A stretch of DNA of 64,000 nucleotides from Phycisphaeraceae bacterium (GTDB taxonomy: Bacteria > Planctomycetota > Phycisphaerae > Phycisphaerales > UBA1924): positions 930,001-994,000 of the forward strand of contig JAHBXF010000001.1 in the NCBI GenBank assembly GCA_019636615.1. Reading direction: 5' to 3'. Both the position numbers and the translations under genes were made by a program. Positions 9,376-19,290 of this stretch are shown one piece after another. Each line of letters starts with the position of its first letter. Positions within the stretch are counted from its first letter, which is position 1. The notes beneath the pieces were generated by a model. The model was given only the letters and a program-made list of their open reading frames with translations, had not been told where the DNA came from and ran no database searches.

Positions 9376-11187
9376 TTACGGCGAGCCGCTCATGCCCTGA
9401 ACGACCTTCAACACGGCGTGCCCGGCCCCGGTGAGGCTCTCGCCCGCCACGATGCCGGCGCAGATGGTGATGAGGAAGCGGCTCGTCCACGTCTTGAAGA
9501 CCTTCTCGAGGCCAAAGGCGATGACAGCGCCGATGAACATGGCCATCGAGACGGCCGGGGTGATGACAAAGCCCAGCCCCATCGAAGCGGCGGAGGGGAT
9601 GTAGGTCTTGACCTTTGCCGGCAGCACGCGTTCGAGCGTTGGCAGAACAACACCGGCGACCGCCGCGATGAGCATGGCCCGCAGCGCGCCATCGGGCAGA
9701 TTTTCGATGCCGTCGCGGAAGACCTCGGCCACGGCCTTCCATGTGGCGACGGCGGGCGCGGGCCACTCTTCGGTGAGGAGTTGGGCTTTGGGGTCGTCGA
9801 TGAGCAAGAGGAAGGCGGCGGAGCCGACGAGCGCGCCGGCGAAGGCGCCCAGGATCTGCGCCACCACCTGCTTGCGGGCGACAGCGCCCAGGATGTAGCC
9901 GCAGCGGAAGTCGTGCATGAGGTCGGCGGCCTGGCTCGAAGCGCCGGCGGTGACCGAGGCGCTCATGAGGTTGGCCGCGGCGTTCTTGGGCATCATCACC
10001 GCGAACATGAGTTGCGTGACCTTGCCCATGGGGCCCACGGGGGTGACGTTGGTCTCGCCGCTGACGCGGGCCGCGACGATGGCGAGCACGAAACTGAGCA
10101 GCACGGCCGCGACGGCCGCCCACCAGACGATGCCGAAGAAGACCACCTGCAGAATGACAGCGCAGACAAGGGCGATGCCCAGACCGGCGATGAACCACTG
10201 GTGGGAAACATCCCCCTCGTCGGTGGGCGGCGCGCCGTCTGCGGTGCCGGTGTTCTTCTTCATCATGCCGCGGATGATGCGCGGCATCGAGAAGGAGAAG
10301 GAGACGAGCGAGGAGACGACCATGAGCGTGACGCCGGGCCACAGGAGCCAGTTCACGAGGCTGCTGAAACCGGGCGTGGCCAGGCCGCGGTCGACGAGTT
10401 CCGGGCCGATGATGGCGAAGGCGATGATGGCGCCGGCGATGAGCGAGGCGGTGGCGCGCAGGCCGATGAGGCCGCCCACGCCGTACATCAGCAGGGTGGG
10501 CTCGATGGAGAAGCCGTAGGCCGCGGCGGGGGAGCCGTGGAGTTTGACGCCCAGGTCGGTGCGTTTGAAGATGAACTGGTTAATCTCAAGGACCTTGACG
10601 GCGGCCGCGACGGCGGCGGCGCCGGCGAGCATGGAGACCCGCACCATGGCCTCGCTGCCTTTGTTGTAGATCTCCTTGATGGTCTCGGCGCAGGCGATGC
10701 CGGTGGGGAAGGGGAGTTTGTCGTTGATGATCATCTCGCGGCGCAGCCCGGTGGCGACGGTGATGCCGACCATGCAGACGACGAAGATCCAGGTCGCGAG
10801 CATGAGCCACGAGATCTCGAAGTCCTCCTCGAGGAGCATGAGGGCGGGGATGGCCGAGACGAGCCCCGCACTGGAGACCGAGCCCGCCGCCGAGCAGGCC
10901 GACTGGTTGATGTTGTTCTCGAGTTTGCCCATCGGGGAGATGCGCCGGTTGGAGATCGCCGAAACGGCGTTCCACGCGGCGAACGCCACCAGAATGCCCG
11001 TGATCGAGACGTTGATGCCCCAGCCGATCTTGAGCCCCAGGTACACATTACAGATGGAAAGGGTCGCGCCCAGAACCATGCCCGTGAGCGCGGCACGCAC
11101 CGTGAGTTGCGGGGAGTGAAAATCGATCGGCGCGGGCACAAACCGCTCCGCCTCGGGGGCCTGCGACGTCGCTGTCTGATCGCTCAC
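9376..11187 (-). CDS. OPT-family oligopeptide/metal-chelate transporter
   Basis: A 603-residue polytopic membrane protein of the OPT superfamily (oligopeptide and YSL transporters), which import short peptides or metal-chelate complexes by proton symport. Seen: about 14-16 hydrophobic segments, SICNVYLGLKIGWG after the first TM, NINQSACSAAGSVSSAG, the GETNVTPVGPMGKVTQ loop, and KNAAANLMSASVTAGASSQAADL, all conserved in bacterial OPT proteins. The start is a GTG at 11187: AGGGAGGT lies just upstream, whereas the longer frame to 11373 adds 62 Arg-rich residues without a good site. The substrate cannot be inferred from sequence. It is transcribed alone, convergent with the dockerin gene. Confidence 0.9.
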   Translation of the reverse strand: MSDQTATSQAPEAERFVPAPIDFHSPQLTVRAALTGMVLGATLSICNVYLGLKIGWGINVSITGILVAFAAWNAVSAISNRRISPMGKLENNINQSACSAAGSVSSAGLVSAIPALMLLEEDFEISWLMLATWIFVVCMVGITVATGLRREMIINDKLPFPTGIACAETIKEIYNKGSEAMVRVSMLAGAAAVAAAVKVLEINQFIFKRTDLGVKLHGSPAAAYGFSIEPTLLMYGVGGLIGLRATASLIAGAIIAFAIIGPELVDRGLATPGFSSLVNWLLWPGVTLMVVSSLVSFSFSMPRIIRGMMKKNTGTADGAPPTDEGDVSHQWFIAGLGIALVCAVILQVVFFGIVWWAAVAAVLLSFVLAIVAARVSGETNVTPVGPMGKVTQLMFAVMMPKNAAANLMSASVTAGASSQAADLMHDFRCGYILGAVARKQVVAQILGAFAGALVGSAAFLLLIDDPKAQLLTEEWPAPAVATWKAVAEVFRDGIENLPDGALRAMLIAAVAGVVLPTLERVLPAKVKTYIPSAASMGLGFVITPAVSMAMFIGAVIAFGLEKVFKTWTSRFLITICAGIVAGESLTGAGHAVLKVVQGMSGSP

Positions 11188-11557
11188 GAATGACCTCCCT
11201 GCGGATGTGCAGAACGCCCCGCCCGACGCGGCGCCCTTCGCTCTGCTCTTGAAGAACCGGAAACACAGATCCAACCGCCCGCGCCGCCGCCCGTCGCACA
11301 CGGGAGAAACCCCGCACTGAGGCCGCGACGGGCGGGCGAAGCCCAGCGTAGACGCCGCGCGGCTGCCCGACACCCGTTGACGCGCGGAAATCGGCCGCTA
11401 TCCGAACAGGTGCCGACACGGAAAACCCCGGGCTTGACCCGTGCAGACTTTCGTGCGCCGCGCTGACAGATCGGCCGCCGCGCGCCCAAGTCAGGTGCGG
11501 AAGAAGCCCCGACTGATACTCGCGGGCGAGGGGCGAAAGCCCGGAAAGAGAACCAAG
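11188..11557. other. intergenic region between divergent OPT and dockerin genes
   Basis: A 370-base spacer that must hold divergent promoters for the OPT transporter and the rightward secreted protein. I see no convincing -35/-10 pair, RNA gene or repeat. Open frames crossing it look like chance products of high GC content. Confidence 0.4.
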
Positions 11558-13078
11558 ATGAACAGCACGATGAAGACGACTCTTCGTTCGAGACGGCACG
11601 CCGCCGCGCCCCTGGCCCTGTTGGGCCTGACTTGGCTGGCAAGCACGGCCAGCGCGCAGCACTGCGGCCGCACCAACCTTCTTTCTGACCCACGATCCGG
11701 CCTGTGGAACCTCTACCAGGCCCCGTGCTCGTGGCCGCCGGGGCCCTTCAAGGGGCACACGCTCACCACGTACACAGGCACCGATGGCTTTGAATACCGC
11801 AAGACATTGACAACAACCACGGGCACCATCCGGGTCGAGCGCCGGCCCTGCTGCTCGGGCGCCTGGACATACCACTGCACGTACACGGGCCAGAACCTCA
11901 ACTGCATCGGCAACGCACCCTACTCGCCTCTGACCCCCGTCGTCTTCACCGACGTGGAGTTTCTCGGGCCCATCGGCTTTCCACCGCCCAATCTGCGCGT
12001 CAGCGCCGAGATCGATCTCGGCACGCTGATGATCTTTGACCTGGGAAGTCTCTCGCTGATCTTCGAGACGGGCACCCTCTCCGCCGGTCAGGGCGCCCAG
12101 GTGCCGGGAGAGCTGCTCGCCGTCGGGGGCTCATATATGGCCGTGGGTCTCACGCACTCGGGACAAGCCCACGCCTTCGGGGCGTTTGCGCACACCGGCG
12201 GGCCCGCGCCCGAGACACTTCCCAGCCTGAACTTCTGGCACAACGCCGACACGGCCGATTTCTCCGCCCTCTTCAGCGTCGAAGTGGCGCCCGGCGAGAT
12301 GCGATCGTTCTATCAGGATTCTTCGGGCGCATTCGTGCTCAGCGCGGGGCACTCCGGCGGCGAGGTCTGCGGCGACGCAGAACGCACCCACTCGGCCTCC
12401 GCCACACCCACCAACTCGGTCTGGTGCGGCAACACCCAGGTCTCGGCGCACACCGTGCTCGCCCGCGCTTTCACCGCGGATATCTCCGGCTCGCTCACCT
12501 GCGCCGACTTCAGCGTGCTTGCCAACGCCGGCGGCGATTGCCCCGTCCGCGTCTGTGTCTACAGCGGGCCCGCGAGCGCGTTCGGCCCGGGTTCGACCCC
12601 GCTGGCCGAAACAACCGTGATGATCCCCAGCGGCGCGGCCGGCACCACACACCGCGCGATGCTCGGTGATGTTCCGCTCACCGCCGGCGATGATTTCATC
12701 CTCACGCTTGAAACCCCCGATCGACAACTCTCCGGCGGGGGCGACGGCGGACGAATCGAACTCGGCTGCAACAGCGCCGGCCAGGCCTCGCCCACGTACA
12801 TCTACGCGCCCCAGTGCGGCGCACACTCGCTCCTCACGCTCGACTCGGTCGGCTTTGGCAACCGCCACCTCGTCATGACACTCTTGCTGAGCACGGGTGA
12901 TATCCCGCCCTGCCCCGCCGACTACAACCAGGACGGGGGCATCGACGGGGCCGATGTCGCCGCCTTCTTCGCCGACTGGGAAGAGGGGCTCGCCGCGGCC
13001 GATGTGAACCAGGACGGCGGCGTGGACGGTGCCGACGCCGAGTACTTCTTCGAGGTGTGGCAGAACGGCGGCTGCTGA
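11558..13078 (+). CDS. large secreted dockerin-tailed protein
   Basis: A 506-residue exported protein. The signal peptide has an Arg-rich n-region (MNSTMKTTLRSRRHAAAPL) and ends near STASAQ. A Cys-rich N-terminal domain (APCSWPPGP, RRPCCSGAWTYHCTYTG) is followed by beta-rich domains. The region around residues 300-440 resembles a jelly-roll with STPLAETTVMIPSG and DDFILTLETPD. The C terminus carries two dockerin loops (DYNQDGGIDGADVAAFF and DVNQDGGVDGADAEYFF) and ends NGGC. I start at 11558, preceded by GGAAAGAG; the open frame begins at 11441 without a ribosome-binding site. No catalytic motif is visible; the role is probably extracellular, binding or structural. Confidence 0.8.
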   Translation: MNSTMKTTLRSRRHAAAPLALLGLTWLASTASAQHCGRTNLLSDPRSGLWNLYQAPCSWPPGPFKGHTLTTYTGTDGFEYRKTLTTTTGTIRVERRPCCSGAWTYHCTYTGQNLNCIGNAPYSPLTPVVFTDVEFLGPIGFPPPNLRVSAEIDLGTLMIFDLGSLSLIFETGTLSAGQGAQVPGELLAVGGSYMAVGLTHSGQAHAFGAFAHTGGPAPETLPSLNFWHNADTADFSALFSVEVAPGEMRSFYQDSSGAFVLSAGHSGGEVCGDAERTHSASATPTNSVWCGNTQVSAHTVLARAFTADISGSLTCADFSVLANAGGDCPVRVCVYSGPASAFGPGSTPLAETTVMIPSGAAGTTHRAMLGDVPLTAGDDFILTLETPDRQLSGGGDGGRIELGCNSAGQASPTYIYAPQCGAHSLLTLDSVGFGNRHLVMTLLLSTGDIPPCPADYNQDGGIDGADVAAFFADWEEGLAAADVNQDGGVDGADAEYFFEVWQNGGC

Positions 13079-13108
13079 AGCCAGCCGGCACACGTCTGAG
13101 AACCCGCG

Positions 13109-13143
13109 GGCCCGGGGCTCTCTCCCCGGGCCTGCCTATTTTT
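13109..13143 (+). terminator. intrinsic terminator after the 11558-13078 gene
   Basis: A 9-bp stem GGCCCGGGG/CCCCGGGCC with a 6-base loop, followed by TGCCTATTTTT. It lies just before the next rightward gene and argues against a start for that gene upstream of about 13149. Confidence 0.75.
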
Positions 13144-13175
13144 GTTCGATGCCCGCGCAGCCCCGCGACAGTTTC

Positions 13176-14381
13176 ATGCACCCCCGCGACGGCCACGCCC
13201 AGGCTGCCCGCTTCAACACCGCAACACCCATGTCCGCCATGATTGTCGCCGCGCTGCTCGCGAGCGCGGCGTGCGCCCAAAGCCCCACCATCGAGTTTCG
13301 CGGCTCGGTGGCCCTGCCCCAGCAGGCGACCGATCAGCACGGGCAGGCGTTCACCGTCACGGGCCTCAGCGGCATCACCCACATCGACGGCGACCGCTAC
13401 GCGATGGTGATGGACAACTCCAGCAAGGTGATTTTTCTTGATGTTGACCTCGCCGCGAACGGGGCCATCATCAGCGCGGCATACGTCGGCGCGCTCTCGC
13501 TGGCCGAAACCCGCGACTTTGAGGGCATCGCCCTCTCCGATCTTCCCGGGCGCATCTTCCTCGCCGAAGAGGGCGTGCCCAGCGTACTCGAGTTTGATCT
13601 TGTCACCGGCGCTCGCACACGCTCGCTGCCGACGCCCGCCCCCTTCTCAACGCGCCGAGCCAACTTCGGCTTTGAAAGCCTGACGCGCGACGAGCAGGGA
13701 ACGCTCTGGACTGCCAACGAAGAAGCGCTCACCGCCGACGGCCCCCTCTCCACCGCCTCAACGGGCACGTTCGTGCGCCTGCTGCGCTACGACCCTTCCC
13801 CAACCGGGTATGAAGCCGGCGCACAGCACGCCTATCAAACCCAGCCAATGCACGGCGCGCTGGTCTCGGGCGCGCGCAGCGGCGTGGCAGACCTTGTCGC
13901 GCTGCCGGGGGGCACGCTGCTCGTGCTCGAACGCTCCTTCGCCTTCTCGGCCCAGGGGTTCTTCCGCACGCGCATCTTCCACGTCGATCCGCGACCGCTG
14001 CCCGATGTTTCGCTCAACGCGGGCTTTCTCGCCAACCCCGCGGCGCCCGCGCCCAAACACCCGCTCTGGTCCGGCGACCTGGCCAACCTCGAAGGCCTGT
14101 CCCTGGGCCCGCGGCTGGCGGGCGGCGGCTATGCGCTGCTGGGCGTGACCGACGACGGCGACCCCATCACCACCAACCGGCTCGTGTCGTTCGTGCTCAC
14201 GCCGCCGCGCTGCATCGCCGACTTCAACGAAGACGGCGGCGTCGACGGGGCCGATGTCGAGGCCTTCTTCGAAGCATGGGAGAACGGCGGCACAGCCGCG
14301 GATGTCAACGACGATGGCGGCGTGGACGGCAGCGATGTTGAGTACTTCTTCGAACGCTGGAGCGACGGGGGCTGCGGCTGA
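13176..14381 (+). CDS. secreted esterase-like/phytase-like beta-propeller with dockerin tail
   Basis: A protein of about 401 residues. The N-terminal signal region ends in MIVAALLASAACAQS. A six-bladed propeller-like domain of the esterase-like-activity-of-phytase family follows: LSGITHIDGDRYAMVMDNS near the start, ETRDFEGIALSD and NFGFESLTRDEQGTLWTANE in the middle, and WSGDLANLEGLSLGPRL near the end. Two dockerin loops follow (DFNEDGGVDGADVEAFF and DVNDDGGVDGSDVEYFF), ending GGCG. Members of this family hydrolyse or bind phosphorylated substrates, but the activity is poorly established. The start is uncertain: ATGs at 13149, 13176 and 13230 are all in frame and none has a good ribosome-binding site. 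I prefer 13176 because it gives a charged n-region and lies clear of the upstream terminator. Confidence 0.75.
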   Translation: MHPRDGHAQAARFNTATPMSAMIVAALLASAACAQSPTIEFRGSVALPQQATDQHGQAFTVTGLSGITHIDGDRYAMVMDNSSKVIFLDVDLAANGAIISAAYVGALSLAETRDFEGIALSDLPGRIFLAEEGVPSVLEFDLVTGARTRSLPTPAPFSTRRANFGFESLTRDEQGTLWTANEEALTADGPLSTASTGTFVRLLRYDPSPTGYEAGAQHAYQTQPMHGALVSGARSGVADLVALPGGTLLVLERSFAFSAQGFFRTRIFHVDPRPLPDVSLNAGFLANPAAPAPKHPLWSGDLANLEGLSLGPRLAGGGYALLGVTDDGDPITTNRLVSFVLTPPRCIADFNEDGGVDGADVEAFFEAWENGGTAADVNDDGGVDGSDVEYFFERWSDGGCG

Positions 14382-14437
14382 CCAACGCCCCTCCGCTCGC
14401 GCGTTCTCATCCCCCGATACCCACCGGAGCCCCACAC

Positions 14438-14851
14438 ATGTCCGAGAGCACAGCCCCGGCCACACACCCCGGCGCGATTTCATGGACAGACCTCACCGTG
14501 CCCGACGCCGACCGCGTGCGCGATTTCTACGCGGCCGTCGCCGGGTGGCGCGCCCACGGCATCGACATGGGCGGGTACGAAGACTATTGCATGATCCCCG
14601 GCGGCGCGCCCGAAGGAACCATGCCCGTGGCGGGCATCTGCCACGCGCGCGGCTGCAACGAAGGCCAGCCCGCGTGCTGGATGGTCTACATCACCGTGGC
14701 CGACCTTGACCACGCGATGCGCGAAGTCGTGGCCAAGGGCGGGCAGATCGTCCGCGAGCCGCGCGCCGCAGGCGGCGGGCGCTTCTGCGTGATCAAAGAC
14801 CCCGCGGGCGCCATCGCCGGGCTCTATCAGGCCGCGCCGGCCAAGTCGTGA
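14438..14851 (+). CDS. VOC-family (glyoxalase/bleomycin-resistance fold) protein
   Basis: A 137-residue single-module protein of the vicinal oxygen chelate superfamily. ISWTDLTVPDADRVRDFYAAVAGW (residues 14-37) is the typical first beta-alpha unit, and VYITVADLDHAMREVVAKGG plus GRFCVIKDPAGAIAGLYQ are the second. Proteins of this subgroup often bind a metal or small molecule; the reaction is not predictable. The PGGAPEGTMPVAGIC segment matches hypothetical VOC proteins of the CFP30B type. It is transcribed rightward 56 bases after the dockerin gene and converges with the large BNR-repeat gene. Confidence 0.85.
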   Translation: MSESTAPATHPGAISWTDLTVPDADRVRDFYAAVAGWRAHGIDMGGYEDYCMIPGGAPEGTMPVAGICHARGCNEGQPACWMVYITVADLDHAMREVVAKGGQIVREPRAAGGGRFCVIKDPAGAIAGLYQAAPAKS

Positions 14852-14875
14852 CCGCCGCGCGAGGTCGTCCGCGGG

Positions 14876-17800
14876 TTACTTCTTCCACTCGGGCAGGCGG
14901 CCGGGCGTCCACGGCGCACCGGCGGCTTCCATGGTCTTCTCAAAGGCGGCCAGGTCGGCGTCAAAGGCCGCGAGCAACGCGAGCAGCGATTCAAACTCGG
15001 CGGAGGCCAGGTCGAACTGTTCGCGCTGCGTGCCCGTGATGGGCTGCGTGCTGCCGGCCGAGTCATACACCACAAACGCCACGCGCCCGCGGATGTTCTG
15101 CCCCTGCGCCACATAACGGCGCGACAGCGTGCCGTCGCCCTGCAGGGCGGTGCGCATGTCGCCCAGGCGGCGGCGCAGCGACTCGATCGATGCAAAGACC
15201 TCGGGCGACGCGCCGGGCGTGTCGGCCGCGGCGCGGCGCAGCAGCGCGAGCCGCTGGTCGGCATCGCCAATCAGGCGAGAAGCCCCCTCCACCGCGCGCA
15301 TCAGCGCCGCGGCCTTGCGGTCAAACTCGTACTTCTCCTGCCGCTGGGCCCCGGCCACCGAGAACGTGCCCTGCGCCAGGTCTCGCACCTCAAAGGCCAC
15401 CGCCTCGCCGATATCCTGCCACGCGCCGTCGATGATGGTGCTCAGTTGCGCGCTGTAGGTGCCCGGGGGCGCGAGCACCCCGCCAACCTCGGTCTCCCAC
15501 GGCGCGAGTTCACCCCGCGCCAGCGTCGCCGGCGTCGTGCGCGGATACCGCAGATCCCACGCCACGCGGTGTACGCCCGCCTCGCGCGGCACGCTCAGCC
15601 GCCGCACCACGCCCGCCTGCGCATCGCGGATGGTGAGAATCACCGCCGGCTCCTGCTCCTGATCCTCGGCGCGGAACTCTTCGATGGTCGGGTATTTCCA
15701 GTCGTCCTTCTTCTCGGCCTCCTTGCGCCGCTCGCGGCGCGAGGTCACTTTCTCCTTCAGCGTATAGGTGATCAGCGCGCCAAAGGGCGGGTTCTTCGCG
15801 TTGTAATACGAAGCGCCCGACCACCCGCGCCCCAGCGTGCCCCCCAGCCGGCTCCGCTCGACATACGACAGCGCCGGACGCACCGGGAAGATCGCCGCCG
15901 GCTGGTCCAGCAGGTCGCCCGCGTGGCGCAGCGGGGAATAGTCATCCACAATATAGATGCCCCGCCCGAAGGTGCCGATCACCAGGTCGTTGTGCGCCCG
16001 CTGCACTTCAAGGTCCCGCACCGAGATGGTGGGCAGCCCGGCGAATCTGATCCACGCCTCCCCGCCCGTGAGCGTGTAGTACGCGCCGAACTCGGTGCCC
16101 ACAAACAGAAGATCCGATCGCACGTGGTCTTCGACGATGCTGTGCACCGCGTCGCGCGCCGGCAGGTCCGCGGCGATGCTCTTCCAGGTGCGGCCCCGGT
16201 CCTCGCTGCGCAGTAGATACGGCGTGAAGTCGCCGCGCTTGTGGTTGTTGAAGGCGGCGTACACCACGTCGGCGTTGTGCACCGAGGCCGTGAGGCAACT
16301 GACATAGGTCAGTTCGGGAACAACCGGGAAGTTCTCGATCCGCCGCCACGTCACGCCGCCGTCCTCGGTCACGTGAACCAGGCCGTCGTCGGTGCCCACG
16401 TACACCAGGCCCTCGACGAGCGGGCTCTCGCACAGCGATACCGAGTTGCCGTAGATCGATGTCGACGCGTGCTTGCTGGGCACGTCGGGCTTCTGGATGC
16501 GGTCCATCACCGGCATCTGGTTGCGGTCAAGGCCGCGCGTCAGGTCCGGGCTCACGACCGTCCACGAATCGCCCCGGTCTTCGCTGCGGAAGAGAAAGTT
16601 CGCGGCGTAATACAGGCGCGTGTTCTTGTGCGGGCTGATGACGAGGGGGGTATCCCAGTTGAAGACAAAGGGCTTGTCGCCCGCCTTCTCGCGCGGGCGG
16701 ATGTCCACCTGCTCGCCGCTGCGCCGGTCAAACCGCACCAGCCCGCCGTTCTGCCACTGACCGTACACGATGTTCGGGTCCTTCGGATCGATGGCCGGCT
16801 CGAAGCCGTCGCCGCCGACGACGATGTACCAGTCTTCGTTCACGATGCCGGCGCGGTCGGTCGTGCGGCTGGGCCCGCCCTGCGTGTTGTTGTCCTGCGT
16901 GCCGCCGTAGACCCAGTAGAAGGGCTCGCTGTTGTCCGCCGCGACGCGGTAGAACTGCGTCACGGGCAGGTTGCCGAAGAACCGCCAGTTGACCCGGTCC
17001 CAGGTTTCGTACATGCCCCCGTCCGAGCCCAGCAGCACGTGGTCCGAGTTCTTCGGGTTGATCCACATCGCGTGCATGTCCACGTGAACATCGGTGTGCG
17101 GCACGCGACGCATGGTGGCGCCCCCATCCTCGCTGATGTGCAGGAAGGTGTCGAGCGCATAGAAGCGGTCGACGTGGTTGGGGTCGGCCACGAGTTCGTT
17201 GTAATACTGCGGGCTCGTCGTCATGTAGCCGTTGCGACGCTCCCACGTCTCGCCGCGGTCGGTCGAGCGGAAGATGCCCCCCTTGCCCTCGGCCGCCTCG
17301 ACAATCGCGTAGATCACATCAGGGTTGGCCGGCGACACCGCCAGGCCGATGCGGCCTTTATCCTCGGCCGGCAGGCCGCTGGTGACCTTGCGCCACGAGC
17401 GACCACCGTCCGTCGTCTTGTAGATCGCCGATTCGGGCCCCCCGTTGACCAGCGTCCACACGTGGCGCCGCCGCTGATACGCCGCGGCGTACATCACGTC
17501 CGGGTCGCGCGGGTCCATGTGAACCTCGTTCACCCCGGTGTGCTCGCTGACATACAGCACCCGCTCCCACGACCTGCCCCCGTCCGTCGTGCGGTACAGG
17601 CCGCGGTCGCCCCCCTTGCTCCACAGCGGGCCCATCGCCGCGGCAAAGACCGTGTCCGGCCGGCGCGGGTCCACCGCGATCATGCCGATGTGCGCCGACT
17701 CTTTCAACCCAGTGTGCACAAACGACTTCCCGCCGTCGCGCGTCACATACACCCCGTCCCCCCAGCCCACGCTCCGCTGGCTGTTGTTCTCACCCGTGCC

Positions 17801-18163
17801 CACCCACACCACCGACGGGTTCGTCGGGTCGATCGTCACACACCCGATGGAGTACGACCCGTACGAATCAAACACCGGCGTGAATGTCACCCCGCGGTTG
17901 GTTGTCTTCCACAGGTTCCCCGAGGCCACCGCCACATAAAACTCCGACGGGTTCTGCGGGTTCACGGCGAAATCGCCGATGCGGCCGGACATCAGCGCGG
18001 GGCCGATGCTGCGCGGCGACAACGCCCGGAACGTAGACCCCGTGACCTTGGCCTGCGCCCGCTCGCCGGTCTGCGTCTGCCCGCCGGCCGTCGCCGCCGA
18101 CAAACCCAGCACCACCGCCGCCAACACACACGCCCCGCCACGCGCCACAGTCGCTCCGATCAT
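14876..18163 (-). CDS. secreted sortilin/BNR-repeat beta-propeller protein
   Basis: A 1095-residue exported protein with two stacked propellers of the VPS10/sortilin N-terminal (BNR/Asp-box) type. Many blades carry the S/T-x-D-G-G-x-S/T-W signature: TTDGGRSWERV, TTDGGRSWRKV, STDRGETWERR, SEDRGDSWTVV, TEDGGVTWRRI, SEDRGRTWKSI. After about residue 740 comes a C-terminal region with TLKEKVTSRRERRKEAEKK and a FlgD/Fn3-like segment (VHRVAWDLRYPRTTPATLARGE), then a helical tail. The signal peptide ends near AATAGGQ. Such proteins are annotated as glycosyl-hydrolase-like or photosystem-stability-factor-like, but catalytic residues are not evident and a binding role is more likely. The ATG at 18163 has AAGGAG eight bases upstream; the in-frame ATG at 18190 lacks one. 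Confidence 0.85.
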   Translation of the reverse strand: MIGATVARGGACVLAAVVLGLSAATAGGQTQTGERAQAKVTGSTFRALSPRSIGPALMSGRIGDFAVNPQNPSEFYVAVASGNLWKTTNRGVTFTPVFDSYGSYSIGCVTIDPTNPSVVWVGTGENNSQRSVGWGDGVYVTRDGGKSFVHTGLKESAHIGMIAVDPRRPDTVFAAAMGPLWSKGGDRGLYRTTDGGRSWERVLYVSEHTGVNEVHMDPRDPDVMYAAAYQRRRHVWTLVNGGPESAIYKTTDGGRSWRKVTSGLPAEDKGRIGLAVSPANPDVIYAIVEAAEGKGGIFRSTDRGETWERRNGYMTTSPQYYNELVADPNHVDRFYALDTFLHISEDGGATMRRVPHTDVHVDMHAMWINPKNSDHVLLGSDGGMYETWDRVNWRFFGNLPVTQFYRVAADNSEPFYWVYGGTQDNNTQGGPSRTTDRAGIVNEDWYIVVGGDGFEPAIDPKDPNIVYGQWQNGGLVRFDRRSGEQVDIRPREKAGDKPFVFNWDTPLVISPHKNTRLYYAANFLFRSEDRGDSWTVVSPDLTRGLDRNQMPVMDRIQKPDVPSKHASTSIYGNSVSLCESPLVEGLVYVGTDDGLVHVTEDGGVTWRRIENFPVVPELTYVSCLTASVHNADVVYAAFNNHKRGDFTPYLLRSEDRGRTWKSIAADLPARDAVHSIVEDHVRSDLLFVGTEFGAYYTLTGGEAWIRFAGLPTISVRDLEVQRAHNDLVIGTFGRGIYIVDDYSPLRHAGDLLDQPAAIFPVRPALSYVERSRLGGTLGRGWSGASYYNAKNPPFGALITYTLKEKVTSRRERRKEAEKKDDWKYPTIEEFRAEDQEQEPAVILTIRDAQAGVVRRLSVPREAGVHRVAWDLRYPRTTPATLARGELAPWETEVGGVLAPPGTYSAQLSTIIDGAWQDIGEAVAFEVRDLAQGTFSVAGAQRQEKYEFDRKAAALMRAVEGASRLIGDADQRLALLRRAAADTPGASPEVFASIESLRRRLGDMRTALQGDGTLSRRYVAQGQNIRGRVAFVVYDSAGSTQPITGTQREQFDLASAEFESLLALLAAFDADLAAFEKTMEAAGAPWTPGRLPEWKK

Positions 18164-18316
18164 CGGCCGATCTCCTTCGTGTGCCTTCACCCTGTTCGCC
18201 GCGGCGGGGCTTCAAACCCCGCGCGAAGAAAGCATAGCAGAACAGCCAGAGCGCACACGCCACGGGCCCCACCCTACGCTCCCCGGCACAGGGGCCCGCC
18301 CGCGCCATCGCTCACC

Positions 18317-19174
18317 ATGCCCGACCAGCCGACACCAACCCCCGCCACGCCCCCCATCGAGATCGCCGTGCGCGGGTTGTGGAAGTCGTTCGGCAGCCGC
18401 GCCGTCCTCCGCAACATCACCCTCACCGTGCGCCGCCACGAACTCGTGGCCGTCGTGGGCCCCTCGGGGTGCGGCAAAACCGTCCTGCTCAAGCACATCA
18501 CCGGCCACCTGCGCCCAGACCGCGGGCACATCTTCGCGGCAGACCACGAAACCCCCGGCTCGCCCCTGCGCGAGATCGGCGCCTTCTCCGATGAACAACT
18601 CGAACGCTTCCGCGTGCACAGCGCGGTGGTCTTTCAACGCAACGCCCTCCTCACCGGCACCGTCTTCGACAACCTCGCCCTCTCGCTACGCGAAGTCCGA
18701 CGCATGCCCGACGATGAAATCCTCCCCCTGGCACGCGAGGCCCTCTCCGCCGTCGGCCTCGACCCCGACGAAGTGCTCACCCGCCGCCGCGACGACCTCT
18801 CGGGAGGCATGGCCAAACGTGTCGCCATCGCCCGCGCCCTGGTCATGGACCCGGCCCTCATCATCTACGACGAACCCACCGCCGGGCTCGACCCCCACTA
18901 CGCGGCACAGATCCACGAACTCATCCGCTCCACCCACGACCGCCCCAGCCGCGCCGGCCTCGCACGCACCACACTCATCGTCACCCACGACACCGAACTG
19001 CTGCGGCGGCTCGAGCCGCGCGTGATCATGCTGCACGAAGGGGCCGTGCTCTTCGACGGCCCCTTCCCCGGCTTCCGCGACAGCAGCGAAGAGGCCATCC
19101 GCCCCTACTTCGCGCAGATGCCCGTGCTGCACGCCTCGGCCCATCGCCCCCTCTCCGAACACGAGGGAGACTGA
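18317..19174 (+). CDS. ABC transporter ATP-binding protein, MlaF-like
   Basis: A 285-residue ATPase subunit. Walker A GPSGCGKT is near residue 55, the Q-loop region is AVVFQRNALLTG, the signature is LSGGMAKRVAIARAL, Walker B is LIIYDEPTAGLDP, and the switch His is in VTHDTELL. The SGGMAKRVAIARA signature with TAGLDPHYAAQIHELI is characteristic of the MlaF/Ttg2A group that powers phospholipid transfer across the envelope. No MlaE permease or MlaD gene is adjacent, so either the partners are elsewhere or it serves another exporter. The longer open frame reaching back to 16241 lies opposite the BNR gene and is not real. The next gene is a squalene/phytoene synthase. Confidence 0.85.
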   Translation: MPDQPTPTPATPPIEIAVRGLWKSFGSRAVLRNITLTVRRHELVAVVGPSGCGKTVLLKHITGHLRPDRGHIFAADHETPGSPLREIGAFSDEQLERFRVHSAVVFQRNALLTGTVFDNLALSLREVRRMPDDEILPLAREALSAVGLDPDEVLTRRRDDLSGGMAKRVAIARALVMDPALIIYDEPTAGLDPHYAAQIHELIRSTHDRPSRAGLARTTLIVTHDTELLRRLEPRVIMLHEGAVLFDGPFPGFRDSSEEAIRPYFAQMPVLHASAHRPLSEHEGD

Positions 19175-19290
19175 AAGCCGCCCCGCCCCTGCGTACGCTC
19201 AGCAATGCTCGCCCGCCAACACCAACACAACACCTGCACGCGGGGCGCCCGCGAGCGCACGCACGCGCCGAGCCCCACACCGCGCTCACC

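Noticed and set aside
16241..18316. Long plus-strand open frame opposite the BNR-repeat gene, joined to the ABC ATPase
   Set aside because: His/Arg/Val-rich translation mirrors the minus-strand gene; the ABC protein has its own conserved start at 18317.
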